The notes: generated by a model not told the origin, from the sequence alone. Positions 7,249-15,866 are shown, counted from the first letter of the stretch. The stretch is 18,028 nt of DNA from Chlamydiota bacterium (GCA_013286075.1 JABDGJ010000020.1:1-18028); one strand, 5' to 3'. A program made the numbers and translations.

Positions 7249-7311
7249 AGCTATTATACCGAAGGTGAATCTTAAAAGATTAACTTTACTTCGGAATCCA
7301 TCGGTATAGCT
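7249..7311 (-). terminator. Hairpin overlapping the secY stop codon (terminator or attenuator)
   Basis: On the minus strand AGCTATACCGA (starting inside the secY stop, 7311-7301) can pair with TCGGTATAATAGCT (7262-7249), with a 3-nt bulge. An inner AATCTT/AAGATT hairpin lies in the loop. A run of five T follows 8 nt later (7240-7236). CCGAAG and CTTCGG offer an alternative pairing that shares the same bases. The distance to the T-run makes it a less than ideal terminator, but position and promoter behind it support a transcript boundary. Confidence 0.45.
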
Positions 7312-8680
7312 ACCGCCCTCTAATACGACCTTTAGTCATAAAACCATCATATTTTTTCATTAAAAGATGAGATTCTATTTGCTTCATTGTATCTAATACT
7401 ACACCAACCAAAATTAATAACGCGGTTCCACCAAAAAAATAACTAATTGTTTGCGATATTCCGAGGAAGTGGCTGACCATTGTTGGCAAGATAGCAATAA
7501 GAGCCAAAAAAACAGCTCCTAATAAAGTGACTCGATTCATTGTGCTTTCTAAATAATCTTGTGTCGGCTTACCTTGTCGAATTCCTGGGATAAAGGCACC
7601 ATTTTTTTTCATGTCAGATGCGATTTGATCAGGCCTAAACTGCGTCGCAGTCCAAAAATAGGTAAAAAATATAATAAGCACAACGAATAGAAGTATATAA
7701 AGAAAACTTCCAGGAGAAAGCCAATTTGTAATTTCACCTATCCAATTCCCTCTTCCAATAAAAGTTCCAATCGTCGCAGGAAACATCAGAAGTGAAGATG
7801 CAAAAATCACAGGAATGACTCCTGCATAATTAATTTTAAGAGGGATGTAAGAAGTGCCACCTTGTATCTCTTTTCGTCCAACGACTCTTCTTGCATGCTG
7901 TAAAGGGATACGTCGATGCCCTTGTATAACGAGAATTGTCGCAATTGCTACAGCAACAAAAACAGCAAATAATACGAGAATAGATGAAAAATTCATTTGA
8001 CCAGGTTCTTGTGAACTCAAATTTAATTGTTGGAAGATCAGTCCAAAGGCTGTGGGAATTTGAGATAAAATTCCTAAACAGATGATGAGACTTATTCCAT
8101 TGCCGATCCCTTTTTCTGTGATCTGTTCTCCTACCCACATAAGAAACATAGTCCCCGTGGTCATGGTCATGATCGTCATCAAATAAAACAACCAAGGAAG
8201 CCCAAATAAAGTAATATCAAGAAATTCTCCTGCGACAATCCCAGGTCTCGAGAGATTCATTTGCAATGCATACTTAGCAAATAGTGCAGACTGCAAAAAC
8301 GAGAGGAGAATTGTCATATATCTGGTCCAGCGATTGATCTTCCTTTTCCCAATATCTCCGCTTTCTCGAACTTCTCGTTGTAGACTTGGCATCAAAGCAA
8401 CTAACAACTGCATAATAATAGAAGCAGAAATATAAGGGGTCACGCCAAGAGCGATTACGGTCATTTGCGAAAAAGCACCACCCGAGAAGATATCTACCAT
8501 TTGAAAAAGGTTTTGAGCTCCTCCCGTTGCGTGTCTAAAAAAACTAACAGCTGCTTCTCCATTGATTCCAGGCACAGGAATAAAACTTCCAATTCGACAT
8601 ACAGCAAGAAGCAAAATAGTCAAATAAATCTTCGATTTTAACTCGGGTATTTGAAAAACGCGTGTGAGTTCTTTTAGCAT
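7310..8680 (-). CDS. secY: Protein translocase channel subunit SecY
   Basis: The 456-residue inner-membrane protein has about ten hydrophobic helices: roughly 17-35, 72-97, 122-142, 156-180, 190-215, 232-253, 285-307, 325-347, 385-405 and 412-432. Family signatures are present: IPVPGIN in the first loop, [14 protein letters not shown] (79-92), GNGISLII (193-200) and the cytosolic [10 protein letters not shown] loop (256-265) used by SecA and the ribosome. The C-terminal region includes [12 protein letters not shown], also typical. It forms the channel for Sec-dependent export and membrane insertion. It is 17 nt after rplO, the usual spc-operon place; the SD is weak (TGAAG), so translation may be coupled to rplO. 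Confidence 0.97.
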   Translation of the reverse strand: MLKELTRVFQIPELKSKIYLTILLLAVCRIGSFIPVPGINGEAAVSFFRHATGGAQNLFQMVDIFSGGAFSQMTVIALGVTPYISASIIMQLLVALMPSLQREVRESGDIGKRKINRWTRYMTILLSFLQSALFAKYALQMNLSRPGIVAGEFLDITLFGLPWLFYLMTIMTMTTGTMFLMWVGEQITEKGIGNGISLIICLGILSQIPTAFGLIFQQLNLSSQEPGQMNFSSILVLFAVFVAVAIATILVIQGHRRIPLQHARRVVGRKEIQGGTSYIPLKINYAGVIPVIFASSLLMFPATIGTFIGRGNWIGEITNWLSPGSFLYILLFVVLIIFFTYFWTATQFRPDQIASDMKKNGAFIPGIRQGKPTQDYLESTMNRVTLLGAVFLALIAILPTMVSHFLGISQTISYFFGGTALLILVGVVLDTMKQIESHLLMKKYDGFMTKGRIRGR

Positions 8681-8697
8681 TTCTATACTTCAATACA

Positions 8698-9165
8698 TTA
8701 GGGGTTATTGTTCGCGGGACTTATCGTAAAATGAATTTTAGCCCGAGTCAATTTTTCTCTAGCTGTGTTAGATAAAGCCTGTACATTACATGTTACATTT
8801 TTTGTAAGATCACCATTTCCCAAAATTTTTACTCCATGCGTTGGGCCGGATAATAATCCTTTCTTTCTCATAGAAGAAATATCGACTGTTTCACCATCTT
8901 GAAAAGCGTTGTTAATCTGATCTAAATTGATAATGTCATATTCTCTTCGGAATCGGAAATTGCTAAATCCACGCAAAGGAACTTTCATAAATAAAGGGAC
9001 ATTTCCACCTTCTTTTCCTAAACGAAGTTTGGAACCTGCACGAGAGCCAGCTCCTTTTTCTCCTCGCCCACAAGTTTTGCCTGTTTTTGACCCAATTCCT
9101 CTTCCTACTCTTTTTCGAGCTTTAGCTGGTTTGGATGTATTTTTTAAAGAATGTAAAGTCACCAT
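8698..9165 (-). CDS. rplO: Large-subunit ribosomal protein L15
   Basis: L15 is an early 50S assembly protein with a basic extended N terminus. The sequence shows RKRVGRGIGSKTGKTCGRGEKG and SRAGSKLRLGKEGGNVPLFM, then the C-terminal globular part with LNQI-like LDQIN and VKILGNGDLTKN. I place the start at the ATG at 9165, one base after the rpsE stop, because the family begins with an M-x-x-L-x-S-L pattern (here MVTLHSL). A GTG at 9174 in the same frame is possible but would overlap rpsE by 8 nt. The one-base gap suggests translational coupling with rpsE. No rpmD (L30) lies between the two genes. Confidence 0.94.
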   Translation of the reverse strand: MVTLHSLKNTSKPAKARKRVGRGIGSKTGKTCGRGEKGAGSRAGSKLRLGKEGGNVPLFMKVPLRGFSNFRFRREYDIINLDQINNAFQDGETVDISSMRKKGLLSGPTHGVKILGNGDLTKNVTCNVQALSNTAREKLTRAKIHFTISPANNNP

Positions 9166-9166
9166 G

Positions 9167-9682
9167 TCACTCACCGCCTATTCCTCTTTTTTGTTTTATT
9201 TCACTGCGGGCAGACAATTTTTCGATTGCCTCAAAAGTTGCCTTTACTTGATTAATTGGATTATTCGCTCCTAGACTCTTTGCCATGACGTCTTGATAGC
9301 CAGCGAATTTTAGAACATCCCTTATTTTAGAACCAGCAACAATTCCAGATCCCGCAGGAGCTGGTTTTAGGAGTATAGTCGCACCATCAAAATGAACAAT
9401 AATTTCATGTGGAATTGTAGTCCCTTCTTGTGCACATCGAATCAGCCGTTTTCGAGCAGATTCTCCCCCTTTTCGGATTGCATCTGTTAGCTCATTTGCT
9501 TTAGCAAAGCCATAACCTACTCGACCTTTTCCATCTCCCACTAGAATCAATGCAGAAAAGCTAAACTTACGCCCTCCCTTAACTACCTTACAACAACGAT
9601 TGATGCAAAGAACCTTTTCCGATAAATCGCTTTCTACTCTTTCTTTTTTCTCTTTTTTTGGAGAGTCACCATGTTTGGCCAT
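9167..9682 (-). CDS. rpsE: Small-subunit ribosomal protein S5
   Basis: S5 lines the mRNA entry channel and affects translational fidelity. The 171-residue product has the double-stranded-RNA-binding-like N-terminal domain: VVKGGRKFSFSALILVGDGK then GRVGYGFAKANEL. The C-terminal domain has GSGIVAGSKIRDVLKFAGYQ and NQVKATFEAIEKL. The N terminus (MAKHGDSPKKEKKERVESD) is Lys/Glu-rich and longer than the core domain. The start is ATG at 9682, with GG-rich sequence (AAGGAAAAGGTAGG) just upstream. It is 17 nt after rplR and one base from rplO. Confidence 0.96.
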   Translation of the reverse strand: MAKHGDSPKKEKKERVESDLSEKVLCINRCCKVVKGGRKFSFSALILVGDGKGRVGYGFAKANELTDAIRKGGESARKRLIRCAQEGTTIPHEIIVHFDGATILLKPAPAGSGIVAGSKIRDVLKFAGYQDVMAKSLGANNPINQVKATFEAIEKLSARSEIKQKRGIGGE

Positions 9683-9699
9683 GATCCTACCTTTTCCTT

Positions 9700-10071
9700 T
9701 TAAAATTGAAGTCCACCAGCTCGAGCCGCATCGGCTAATTCCGCTAAAATACCGTGGTATTTAAATGGTCCTCGATCAAAAACAATCTCTTTAATATTTT
9801 TCTCAATCGCTATTGCCGCAATGCGTTCGCCAAGTTTGCGAGCAGATGCTTTATTTTTTTTGTTGAACTCAGTTTGACGGAACTCTTTTGCAAAAGTAGC
9901 CGTGCTTCCTAAAGTCGTAGCAGACTCATCATCAATGAGTTGAACTTGAATATGACAATTGCTCTTTACAACGCACAAACGAGGTTTTGTGCTAGAACCA
10001 CGAAGGTGTTTACGCACACGAAATGTTCTTTTTGTTCGCAATTGCTGTCTTCTATTTTCTTGATTAACCAT
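9700..10071 (-). CDS. rplR: Large-subunit ribosomal protein L18
   Basis: L18 binds 5S rRNA in the central protuberance. The 123-residue product has the basic N terminus TKRTFRVRKHLRGSSTKPRL, the VQLIDDESATTL strand pair typical of the family, LGERIAAIAIEKNIKEIVFD, and the C-terminal GILAELADAARAGGLQF. Length is standard. The ATG at 10071 has GAGG about 9 nt upstream; the gap to rplF is 18 nt. Confidence 0.96.
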   Translation of the reverse strand: MVNQENRRQQLRTKRTFRVRKHLRGSSTKPRLCVVKSNCHIQVQLIDDESATTLGSTATFAKEFRQTEFNKKNKASARKLGERIAAIAIEKNIKEIVFDRGPFKYHGILAELADAARAGGLQF

Positions 10072-10089
10072 ATTCTGTTTCCTCTTGTA

Positions 10090-10638
10090 TTACTTCTTAG
10101 CGGAGGCGGCCTTTCCAGCCTTTTTGCGAACACGCTCTCCTGAATAACGAATCCCTTTTTGGTCAGAGTAATTTTCAGGCGGTCGCATGCTTCGGATATC
10201 GGCTGCAAATTGACCTACAAGATGTTTGTCAAATCCCGTAATTTGAATAAGAGTGTTCTTTTCCACCTTAACAGTGAGACCTTGTGGTATTGTCCTCTTA
10301 GTCGGATGAGAGCGACCTATTTGCAAATCTAATTGATCGCCTTGCACAGCGGCTCGATACCCTACCCCAATCATTTCAAGTTTTTCTTCAAAACCTTTAG
10401 TAGTTCCAATGACCATATTATTGATCAGAGAGCGATAAAGCCCATGAAAACGTCCTAAATTGGATTCAGGATCTTGTAAAGAAATAACAACCTGCTCATT
10501 TTCCACTCTCACTTGAATGCCTGGAATAATGGTTTGTTGTAGAGTTCCTTTAGGACCTTTTACAATAATTTGATTTTCTACAATTTTTACTTCTACACCC
10601 TTTGGAAGGGGAACGGGTAATTTCCCTATACGAGACAT
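10090..10638 (-). CDS. rplF: Large-subunit ribosomal protein L6
   Basis: L6 lies near the factor-binding site of the 50S subunit. The 182-residue product begins MSRIGKLPVPLPKGVEV, the invariant L6 opening, followed by VKGPKGTLQQ. The second half carries FDKHLVGQFAADIRSMRPPE and KGIRYSGERVRKKAGKAA, the family C-terminal signature. Length and both duplicated L6 domains are complete. AGGAG lies about 10 nt upstream of the ATG; it starts 37 nt after rpsH. Confidence 0.97.
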   Translation of the reverse strand: MSRIGKLPVPLPKGVEVKIVENQIIVKGPKGTLQQTIIPGIQVRVENEQVVISLQDPESNLGRFHGLYRSLINNMVIGTTKGFEEKLEMIGVGYRAAVQGDQLDLQIGRSHPTKRTIPQGLTVKVEKNTLIQITGFDKHLVGQFAADIRSMRPPENYSDQKGIRYSGERVRKKAGKAASAKK

Positions 10639-10675
10639 GACTCTAATTCTCCTGTTTAACCCAAAATTTAGGGTA

Positions 10676-11077
10676 TTACCAAATCAAACATAATAATTCA
10701 CCGCCAATTCCTTTTTGGCTAGCTTCTTTACCAGGCATTACGCCTTGCGATGTGGAGACAATAGACAAACCCATATTTCCAAAAAACTTAGGAATGTCTT
10801 CATGCCCTACATAACGACGAAGACCGGGTTTTGAAATTCGCTTTAATCCTTGAATTACAGGTCGACGGCCATGAGAATATTTCAAAAATATGCGAATTGT
10901 TCCCCGCTTTTTTTCGTCTACTTTTACTAAAAAATTTTCGATCAAGCCGTGGTTTTTCAAAATTTCAGCAATATTTTGCTTCATTTTGCTCCAATCAATA
11001 TCGACAAATCGATGCTGCGACTTGAGAGAATTTCTGATTCTTGTGAGAAAATCGGCTATTTGGTCATTCACTGCCAT
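10676..11077 (-). CDS. rpsH: Small-subunit ribosomal protein S8
   Basis: S8 is a primary 16S rRNA binder and, in E. coli, the repressor of the spc operon. The 133-residue product has the N-terminal NDQIADFLTRIRNSLKSQH and the C-terminal signature GLSIVSTSQGVMPGKEASQK with GIGGELLCLIW. The ATG at 11077 is preceded by AAGGAGAAG, a strong SD with about 8 nt spacing. It follows rplE by only 12 nt: rpsN (S14), which separates the two in most bacteria, is absent here. Autoregulation by S8 at rplE is possible by analogy, but no target structure was identified. Confidence 0.97.
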   Translation of the reverse strand: MAVNDQIADFLTRIRNSLKSQHRFVDIDWSKMKQNIAEILKNHGLIENFLVKVDEKKRGTIRIFLKYSHGRRPVIQGLKRISKPGLRRYVGHEDIPKFFGNMGLSIVSTSQGVMPGKEASQKGIGGELLCLIW

Positions 11078-11089
11078 GATTTCTTCTCC

Positions 11090-11647
11090 TTAAGCTGCTA
11101 CCGAAACCGGTAAGTTTTTAAAAGGAACGCCTAATAATCGCAAAAGTTCTACACATTCTTCATCAGAGGAGGCACTTGTCACGAAAGTAATATGCATTCC
11201 TTGTGTTCTTTTCACTAAATCTAAGTTAATTTCTGGAAATACTTGTTGATCATCAATCCCTAGGGAAAAATTTCCCCGTCCATCGCATTTTGAAGGAAAT
11301 CCGCGAAAATCTCGTATACGAGGACATACGATATTCACAAACCGGTCGATAAAATCATACATTCTCTTTCCTCGCAAAGTCACTTTGATTCCTATTGGTT
11401 GATTCTCGCGAAGTTTAAAATTCGAAATCGCTTTTTTTGCCTTAATAATAATTGGCTTTTGACCAGACAACATGGTCATTTCCCGCACGCAATCTTGAAT
11501 CGAATTTTTATCTTTCGATGCCTCAGCGATCCCCATGTTGATCACAACTTTTTTTGGAGCAGGGATTTTCATGGGATTTTCATAATTAAACTTCTTTTGT
11601 AAATCCTGCGTAATTTCTGTCTGATATCTTTTTTTTAACCTAGACAT
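11090..11647 (-). CDS. rplE: Large-subunit ribosomal protein L5
   Basis: L5 binds 5S rRNA and contacts S13 and P-site tRNA. The sequence shows [57 protein letters not shown] and [15 protein letters not shown], all family landmarks. I chose the ATG at 11647, which gives the MSRLKKRY opening found in chlamydial L5 (185 residues). In-frame alternatives are ATG 11656 and GTG 11668. None has a strong SD; a weak AGTGAG lies 8 nt before 11656, so initiation may depend on coupling with rplX. A 16-bp tandem duplication lies just upstream and is described separately. Confidence 0.93.
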   Translation of the reverse strand: MSRLKKRYQTEITQDLQKKFNYENPMKIPAPKKVVINMGIAEASKDKNSIQDCVREMTMLSGQKPIIIKAKKAISNFKLRENQPIGIKVTLRGKRMYDFIDRFVNIVCPRIRDFRGFPSKCDGRGNFSLGIDDQQVFPEINLDLVKRTQGMHITFVTSASSDEECVELLRLLGVPFKNLPVSVAA

Positions 11648-11662
11648 TATTGACATTGTTCT

Positions 11663-11694
11663 ACTCACTTAGGGTTTCACTCACTTAGGCTTTT
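11663..11694. repeat. 16-bp tandem duplication at the rplX/rplE junction
   Basis: ACTCACTTAGGGTTTC (11663-11678) is followed directly by ACTCACTTAGGCTTTT (11679-11694), 14 of 16 identical. The copy nearer rplX contains its last codons and stop; the other repeats the same bases in the gap before rplE. It looks like a small replication-slippage duplication that lengthened this gap. Confidence 0.8.
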
Positions 11695-12043
11695 TTACTG
11701 AACGATATACGATTTGTTCGCCATTTTTTCCATACACAAATTGACGCTCTCCTCGTTCCACAGTACTCACTTTTAACTTAATAGGTACATTGTCATCGAC
11801 AACGACCTTTACATTTGATACATGAATGGGACTTTCTATTTTGAAAATCTTCCCATTCGGATTTTCCTGCGATTTTTTTAGGGTCCGACTCTTCATATTT
11901 ACACCTTGTACAACGACTCGTTGTCCTTGTACTAGTAGTACAGTGCCTGAAGAGCCTTTATGATTTCCAGCAATTGCAATGACTCTGTCTCCCCTTCGTA
12001 TCTTTTTTGACCGCTGAGTTTGCATTTCTTCTTTTTTGTTCAT
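11681..12043 (-). CDS. rplX: Large-subunit ribosomal protein L24
   Basis: L24 is an assembly initiator of the 50S subunit. The KOW motif is clear: IRRGDRVIAIAGNHKGSSGT with VLLVQGQRVVVQGVN following. The region RTLKKSQENPNGKIFKIESP then IHVSNVKVVV is the family middle segment, and the chlamydial-style end YRSVKKPK is present. The reading frame extends to a GTG at 12055, but I prefer ATG 12043 (120 residues) because GTGAGG lies 6 nt before it and nothing SD-like precedes the GTG. The gap to rplN is then 16 nt. Confidence 0.93.
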   Translation of the reverse strand: MNKKEEMQTQRSKKIRRGDRVIAIAGNHKGSSGTVLLVQGQRVVVQGVNMKSRTLKKSQENPNGKIFKIESPIHVSNVKVVVDDNVPIKLKVSTVERGERQFVYGKNGEQIVYRSVKKPK

Positions 12044-12059
12044 TTCATGCCTCACATGA

Positions 12060-12428
12060 CTAAATTACTTCTGGAGCAAGTGAGCATATTTTTAGAAAAT
12101 CACGATCGCGAAGCTCACGAGCAATAGGCCCAAATACGCGGGTTCCTTTCGGGGTTTTTTTTTCATCGATTAATACAGCTGCATTGTCGTCGAAAAAAAG
12201 ACAAGACCCATCATCTCTTTTGATTTCTGCTTTAGTTCTCACAATCACTGCTCTTACCACATCCCCTTTTTTTACAGGCGATTCCGGAATAGCTTCTTGC
12301 ACCGAAGCAATGATTTCATCACCTACATCTGCAGATCTTCGTCTAGTCCCGCCAAGCACCTTAACGCACTTTATCTCTTTGGCACCCGAATTGTCTGTTA
12401 CTTTTAGCTTTGTTTCCTGTTGAATCAT
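12060..12428 (-). CDS. rplN: Large-subunit ribosomal protein L14
   Basis: L14 forms an inter-subunit bridge and binds 23S rRNA helix 95. The 122-residue product opens [19 protein letters not shown] and contains [27 protein letters not shown] and [20 protein letters not shown], which cover the whole family signature. Length is the standard 122. The ATG at 12428 has AGGTAGG immediately upstream with short spacing. It lies 33 nt after rpsQ. Confidence 0.97.
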   Translation of the reverse strand: MIQQETKLKVTDNSGAKEIKCVKVLGGTRRRSADVGDEIIASVQEAIPESPVKKGDVVRAVIVRTKAEIKRDDGSCLFFDDNAAVLIDEKKTPKGTRVFGPIARELRDRDFLKICSLAPEVI

Positions 12429-12461
12429 GACCTACCTATTCTACGCTATTTCTCTTCTATA

Positions 12462-12713
12462 TTATTTCTCTGTCACTACACGCCATCGCTTGAGTTTTGA
12501 CAAAGGTCTAGTTTCAATAATTTTTACCTCATCTCCAATTTGCAATGGTTCTGCATCATTGTGTGCATAAAATTTTTTCGCACGAGAGATGACTTTTCCA
12601 TATTTTGGATGACGCATGGTGCTCTTTACTTTTACAACGACTGTTTTTTCCATTTTATTAGAAACAACAATCCCTTTTTTAACCTTTCGATTTTCTTTTA
12701 CTTTTTCTTCCAT
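12462..12713 (-). CDS. rpsQ: Small-subunit ribosomal protein S17
   Basis: S17 is a primary 16S rRNA-binding OB-fold protein. Family landmarks are [49 protein letters not shown] and [11 protein letters not shown]. Two ATGs lie two codons apart (12719 and 12713). I chose 12713 (83 residues) because AAGGG sits 6 nt upstream of it but directly against 12719. The SD lies in the 12 nt after the rpmC stop. Confidence 0.94.
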   Translation of the reverse strand: MEEKVKENRKVKKGIVVSNKMEKTVVVKVKSTMRHPKYGKVISRAKKFYAHNDAEPLQIGDEVKIIETRPLSKLKRWRVVTEK

Positions 12714-12725
12714 GATCATCCCTTT

Positions 12726-12932
12726 TTATGAATTTGCGGCTCTCTTTTTTTCGCTCAAGACAGTTAATATCCGTGCAATGTCCTTACGAGTATTTTTAAT
12801 TTCGTGTGGTTTTTCGACTTTTTTTACTGCCTTGGCTTGATTGACAAGAATAAAAAGAGTTTTGCACGCATCTTCATATATTGCTTCAAGCTCATCAACG
12901 CTCTGATCTCTCAAATCTTTTGCTTTATACAT
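12726..12932 (-). CDS. rpmC: Large-subunit ribosomal protein L29
   Basis: A 68-residue helical protein at the peptide exit tunnel, next to L23. It reads MYKAKDLRDQSVDELEAIYE, with an alpha-helical second half ending in KNTRKDIARILTVLSEKK, the conserved L29 C-terminal helix (N-x-x-x-x-R-x-x-I-A-R). Length is standard. The rplP stop codon is 4 nt before its ATG, and its SD-like AGG lies within the end of rplP, so translation is probably coupled. Confidence 0.95.
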   Translation of the reverse strand: MYKAKDLRDQSVDELEAIYEDACKTLFILVNQAKAVKKVEKPHEIKNTRKDIARILTVLSEKKRAANS

Positions 12933-12936
12933 ATTT

Positions 12937-13356
12937 TTATACCTGCTCTACCCGTTCAACAAAACGAGTCTTCAATCCCAATTTAGCTGCAGCCCGTCGC
13001 AATGCATTTTGCGCCATTTCCTTAGGAACATTTGCTATTTCGAATACAATTCGTCCAGGACGAACGACCCATACATAATGATCGACAGCCCCTTTTCCTT
13101 TCCCCATCCGAACTTCTGCGGGTTTCTTTGTGACTGGTTTATCTGGAAAACCCGGAATCCACAATTTCCCTTTACGCTGTAAGAAACGGTTAATAGCAAC
13201 CCGGCCTGCTTCTAGCTGTTTATTGGTAATCCAACCTCTTTCCAAGACTTGAATTCCAAACTCACCGAAATGAACAAAATTGCCAGCTTTGCTTAATCCT
13301 GCAAATTGCCCTTTCTGCATCTTCCGATATTTAGTTCTCTTTGGCATCAAAGTCAT
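12937..13356 (-). CDS. rplP: Large-subunit ribosomal protein L16
   Basis: L16 organises the A-site tRNA region and is needed late in 50S assembly. The 139-residue product has [14 protein letters not shown] near the start, then [27 protein letters not shown]-like [17 protein letters not shown], and the signature [21 protein letters not shown] chose ATG 13356 (MTLMPKR) because AGGAGG, inside the end of rpsC, lies 8 nt before it; the second ATG at 13347 would be 17 nt away. The rpsC stop is 3 nt upstream. Confidence 0.96.
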   Translation of the reverse strand: MTLMPKRTKYRKMQKGQFAGLSKAGNFVHFGEFGIQVLERGWITNKQLEAGRVAINRFLQRKGKLWIPGFPDKPVTKKPAEVRMGKGKGAVDHYVWVVRPGRIVFEIANVPKEMAQNALRRAAAKLGLKTRFVERVEQV

Positions 13357-13359
13357 ATA

Positions 13360-14004
13360 TTAACCCTCCTTTTTCACCAGATTATCTTCACCGCGGTTAA
13401 TCCATACTTTGACTCCAATACATCCATAAGGAGTTCGAGCACAACTAGGGGCATAGTCAATATCGGTACGTAAGGTATGAAGAGGAATACTTCCTTCTTT
13501 GTACCACTCTGTTCGAGCTATTTCTGCTCCTCCAATTCGACCTGCTACCTGTACTTTAACACCATGTGCTCCGGCATCCATTGCAGATTGCATTGCTTTT
13601 TTCATTGCCCGTCTAAAGGGAATGCGCCTTTCAATTTGCTTTGCAATCCCATCGGCAACGACTTTTGCATCAGTGTCTGGTCGTTTAATTTCTTCTACTG
13701 CCACCCACACTTCTTTTTTCGTCATCGCTGACAGCTCTTTCTTTAACACTTCAATTTCGGCGCCCTTCTTACCAATCACAAGTCCTGGTCGAGCACTCAC
13801 AATTGTCACTTCTATTTTTCCACTCATTCTATTGATTCGAATGGAAGAAACTCCAGCAACTGCTAATTTTTTCTCTAAATAAGAGCGAATCACTTGATCT
13901 TCAATCAGCATGTCACCAAATTCGTTTTTATTAGCATACCACTTAGAACGCCAACGTTTATTGCGTACCAACCGAAAGCTGGTAGGGTTTACTTTTTGTC
14001 CCAT
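13360..14004 (-). CDS. rpsC: Small-subunit ribosomal protein S3
   Basis: S3 lies at the mRNA entry site with helicase-related function on the 30S head. The 214-residue product begins MGQKVNPTSFRL, has a KH domain around GLVIGKKGAEIEVLKKEL (about residues 74-91), then KVVADGIAKQIERRIPFRRA, and the C-terminal signature GRIGGAEIARTEWYKEGSIP with LHTLRTDIDY. It is close to the usual length without a long C-terminal tail. AAGGAG lies 7-8 nt before the ATG. The 11-nt gap to rplV is normal. Confidence 0.97.
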   Translation of the reverse strand: MGQKVNPTSFRLVRNKRWRSKWYANKNEFGDMLIEDQVIRSYLEKKLAVAGVSSIRINRMSGKIEVTIVSARPGLVIGKKGAEIEVLKKELSAMTKKEVWVAVEEIKRPDTDAKVVADGIAKQIERRIPFRRAMKKAMQSAMDAGAHGVKVQVAGRIGGAEIARTEWYKEGSIPLHTLRTDIDYAPSCARTPYGCIGVKVWINRGEDNLVKKEG

Positions 14005-14015
14005 TGTCGATCTCC

Positions 14016-14351
14016 TTACTGATCACTTACAACTATAGTGAAGTGACTTGTCCTTTTCATAATTGGGTGTTGTCCCCCACGATTTTTTGATTTTGATCTT
14101 TTCATCGTAGGACCTGCATCTACTCGAACATCAACGACTGTAAGATCTTCTCTTCTCACTTCTAATTGTGTCTCTGCATTTGCTACCGCACTATTGAGCG
14201 TTTTACTAAGCAATCGTCCCGCTTTTAAATTGCAAAATTTCAATTGCATAGAAGCATCTGAAACAGAAAGTCCTCGAATAAGTCCTGCTGCTAAACGAGC
14301 TTTGCGGGGACTAATTCGCACGTATTTAGTTTTGGCTTGAGCATAATTCAT
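14016..14351 (-). CDS. rplV: Large-subunit ribosomal protein L22
   Basis: L22 lines the exit tunnel with a long beta-hairpin. The 111-residue product has YVRISPRKARLAAGLIRGLS, SKTLNSAVANAETQ and the hairpin/C-terminal segment VDVRVDAGPTMKRSKSKNRG followed by the terminal beta strand HFTIVVSD. Length is standard. It is 10 nt after rpsS with AAAGG before the ATG. Confidence 0.97.
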   Translation of the reverse strand: MNYAQAKTKYVRISPRKARLAAGLIRGLSVSDASMQLKFCNLKAGRLLSKTLNSAVANAETQLEVRREDLTVVDVRVDAGPTMKRSKSKNRGGQHPIMKRTSHFTIVVSDQ

Positions 14352-14361
14352 TGTGCGACCT

Positions 14362-14625
14362 TTATTTCTTATTCATGTGACCTTTAAACGTCCGCGTAGG
14401 AGAAAACTCTCCTAAACGATGGCCAACCATATTCTCAGTAACAAAAACTGCGAGATGTTTTCGACCATTGTGAACTTCAAATGTATGACCCACCATATCA
14501 GGAGTAATCATTGAACCTCTAGACCATGTTTTGATAGGTTTTTTACTCCCCTCTGCATTCTGAACATCTACTTTTTTTCGTAAATGATGAGCAACAAAAG
14601 GACCTTTTTTAAGGGATCTTGGCAT
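14362..14625 (-). CDS. rpsS: Small-subunit ribosomal protein S19
   Basis: S19 forms a complex with S13 on the 30S head. The 87-residue product shows [19 protein letters not shown], then [40 protein letters not shown] and [12 protein letters not shown], covering the full family signature. The ATG is 2 nt after the rplB stop, and AAGGAA within the end of rplB provides the SD, so the two are likely translationally coupled. Confidence 0.97.
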   Translation of the reverse strand: MPRSLKKGPFVAHHLRKKVDVQNAEGSKKPIKTWSRGSMITPDMVGHTFEVHNGRKHLAVFVTENMVGHRLGEFSPTRTFKGHMNKK

Positions 14626-14627
14626 AC

Positions 14628-15503
14628 CTACTTTTTCCTTCGACTTTTTACAATCATCTTGTTGGACTTTTTCTTTGATCTCGTAATAAATCCTTTAGTA
14701 TACATTCCCCATGGAGTTTGAGGAATATTTCCTCTATGCTTACCTTCACCACCTCCATGAGGGTGGTCAACTGGATTCATTGCTGTACCTCGGACTGTAG
14801 GCCGAATCCCTTTCCAACGCATCCGACCTGCTTTTCCTTCAGAACGCAAATTTCTTTCCGGATTCGAAACAGCTCCAAAAGTCGCTCGACAATTTTCGTT
14901 GATCATTCTCACTTCATTAGAAGGCATTCTTATGGTTGCATATCCAGCACTTCTTGCCATTAGCTGCGCAGAAAGACCAGCAGAACGAACCATTTTTGCT
15001 CCTCGACCTGGCTGAAGCTCTATCGCATGAATTGTAGAACCAAGAGGCATGTACTTCAGTTTCATACAACAACCAACGTGAAAAGGAGGTTGATCGCTCG
15101 TTTGTATTTGATCTCCGGCTTTTAATCCTTGCGGTGCCAAAATGTATCGTTTTTCTCCATCCGCATAATTCAAAAGGGCAATATAGGCCGTTCGGTTGGG
15201 GTCGTATTCAATGGAAGCCACGCGAGCGGGAATATTTTCTTTGTCTCTTTTGAAATCAACAATTCTGTAATGTTGTTTATGTCCCCCTCCTTTATGTCGA
15301 CAAGTAATATGGCCATTATTATTTCGACCATTCGTTCTCTTTTTAGGAAGAAGGAGAGATTTTGTCGGCTTTACAGTAGCTCTGGACTCTTTTTCTACAC
15401 CAGCTGCAGATTGTTTTTTTACACGAGTCAATTGCTGATGAGTAAGCAATACTAACTGGCGAGTTCCCGGTGTAATGGGACGATATTTTTTGAACATCTC
15501 CAT
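14628..15503 (-). CDS. rplB: Large-subunit ribosomal protein L2
   Basis: L2 is required for subunit association and peptidyl transferase activity. The product (291 residues) contains [40 protein letters not shown] core, and the C-terminal [18 protein letters not shown] (about 241-258), which carries the functionally critical His. It is slightly longer than the usual 275 or so because of an N-terminal insertion near residues 28-60 rich in Lys/Ser/Thr. ATG 15503 is preferred over 15497 because GAGG lies 8 nt before it. Confidence 0.97.
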   Translation of the reverse strand: MEMFKKYRPITPGTRQLVLLTHQQLTRVKKQSAAGVEKESRATVKPTKSLLLPKKRTNGRNNNGHITCRHKGGGHKQHYRIVDFKRDKENIPARVASIEYDPNRTAYIALLNYADGEKRYILAPQGLKAGDQIQTSDQPPFHVGCCMKLKYMPLGSTIHAIELQPGRGAKMVRSAGLSAQLMARSAGYATIRMPSNEVRMINENCRATFGAVSNPERNLRSEGKAGRMRWKGIRPTVRGTAMNPVDHPHGGGEGKHRGNIPQTPWGMYTKGFITRSKKKSNKMIVKSRRKK

Positions 15504-15515
15504 GTCTAATTCCTC

Positions 15516-15854
15516 TTATATATTATCCAGCTTGTCGCCAGGGCGAAAAGTAACAATTGCTTTTTTAAAACCACTTCTGAAACCCGTTCTCCCGCGCATT
15601 CTTGTCGCTTTTGGTCCGACAGTGATGGTATTTACACCGACTACTTTTATTCCTTTATCCCTGTAAATTTCCTCAATTGCTTGTGCAATCTCATATTTAT
15701 TTGCATGAGGATCTACCACAAATACAGCTTTTGGAGATTTGCATTTTTTAAGAGAGGGATTGCTTTCGGCGTTTTCTAGTCCTTGCAATACCATAGCCTT
15801 TTCAGTCACATATTGATGTTTAATAACTTGATAGGCTTTTTTGATTTGGGTCAT
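15516..15854 (-). CDS. rplW: Large-subunit ribosomal protein L23
   Basis: L23 sits at the tunnel exit and docks trigger factor and SRP. The 112-residue product has HQYVTEKAMVLQGLENA at the start, VFVVDPHANKYEIAQAIEEI in the centre, KVVGVNTITVGPKATRMRGR, and FKKAIVTFRPGDKLD at the end. The segment between residues 25 and 42 is an insertion relative to the E. coli type and resembles the chlamydial form. AAAGGAA precedes the ATG; the gap to rplD is 12 nt. Confidence 0.95.
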   Translation of the reverse strand: MTQIKKAYQVIKHQYVTEKAMVLQGLENAESNPSLKKCKSPKAVFVVDPHANKYEIAQAIEEIYRDKGIKVVGVNTITVGPKATRMRGRTGFRSGFKKAIVTFRPGDKLDNI

Positions 15855-15866
15855 AACTTAATTCCT

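Noticed and set aside
7060..7309. A hidden rpmJ or tRNA gene in the secY/rpsM gap
   Set aside because: No L36 cysteine motif in any frame and no tRNA-like T-arm sequence or cloverleaf could be found; the gap is explained better by the promoter and leader.
7836..8195. A 119-codon minus-strand frame inside secY
   Set aside because: It is a shifted frame of the intact secY gene, His/Asp-rich at its start, with no SD and no recognisable fold.
9166..9174. rplO starting at GTG 9174, overlapping rpsE
   Set aside because: The family N terminus aligns with MVTLHSL at 9165, and the start one base after the rpsE stop needs no overlap.
13499..13882. A 127-codon plus-strand frame opposite rpsC
   Set aside because: The opposite strand encodes a full, highly conserved S3; the antisense product has no family features.
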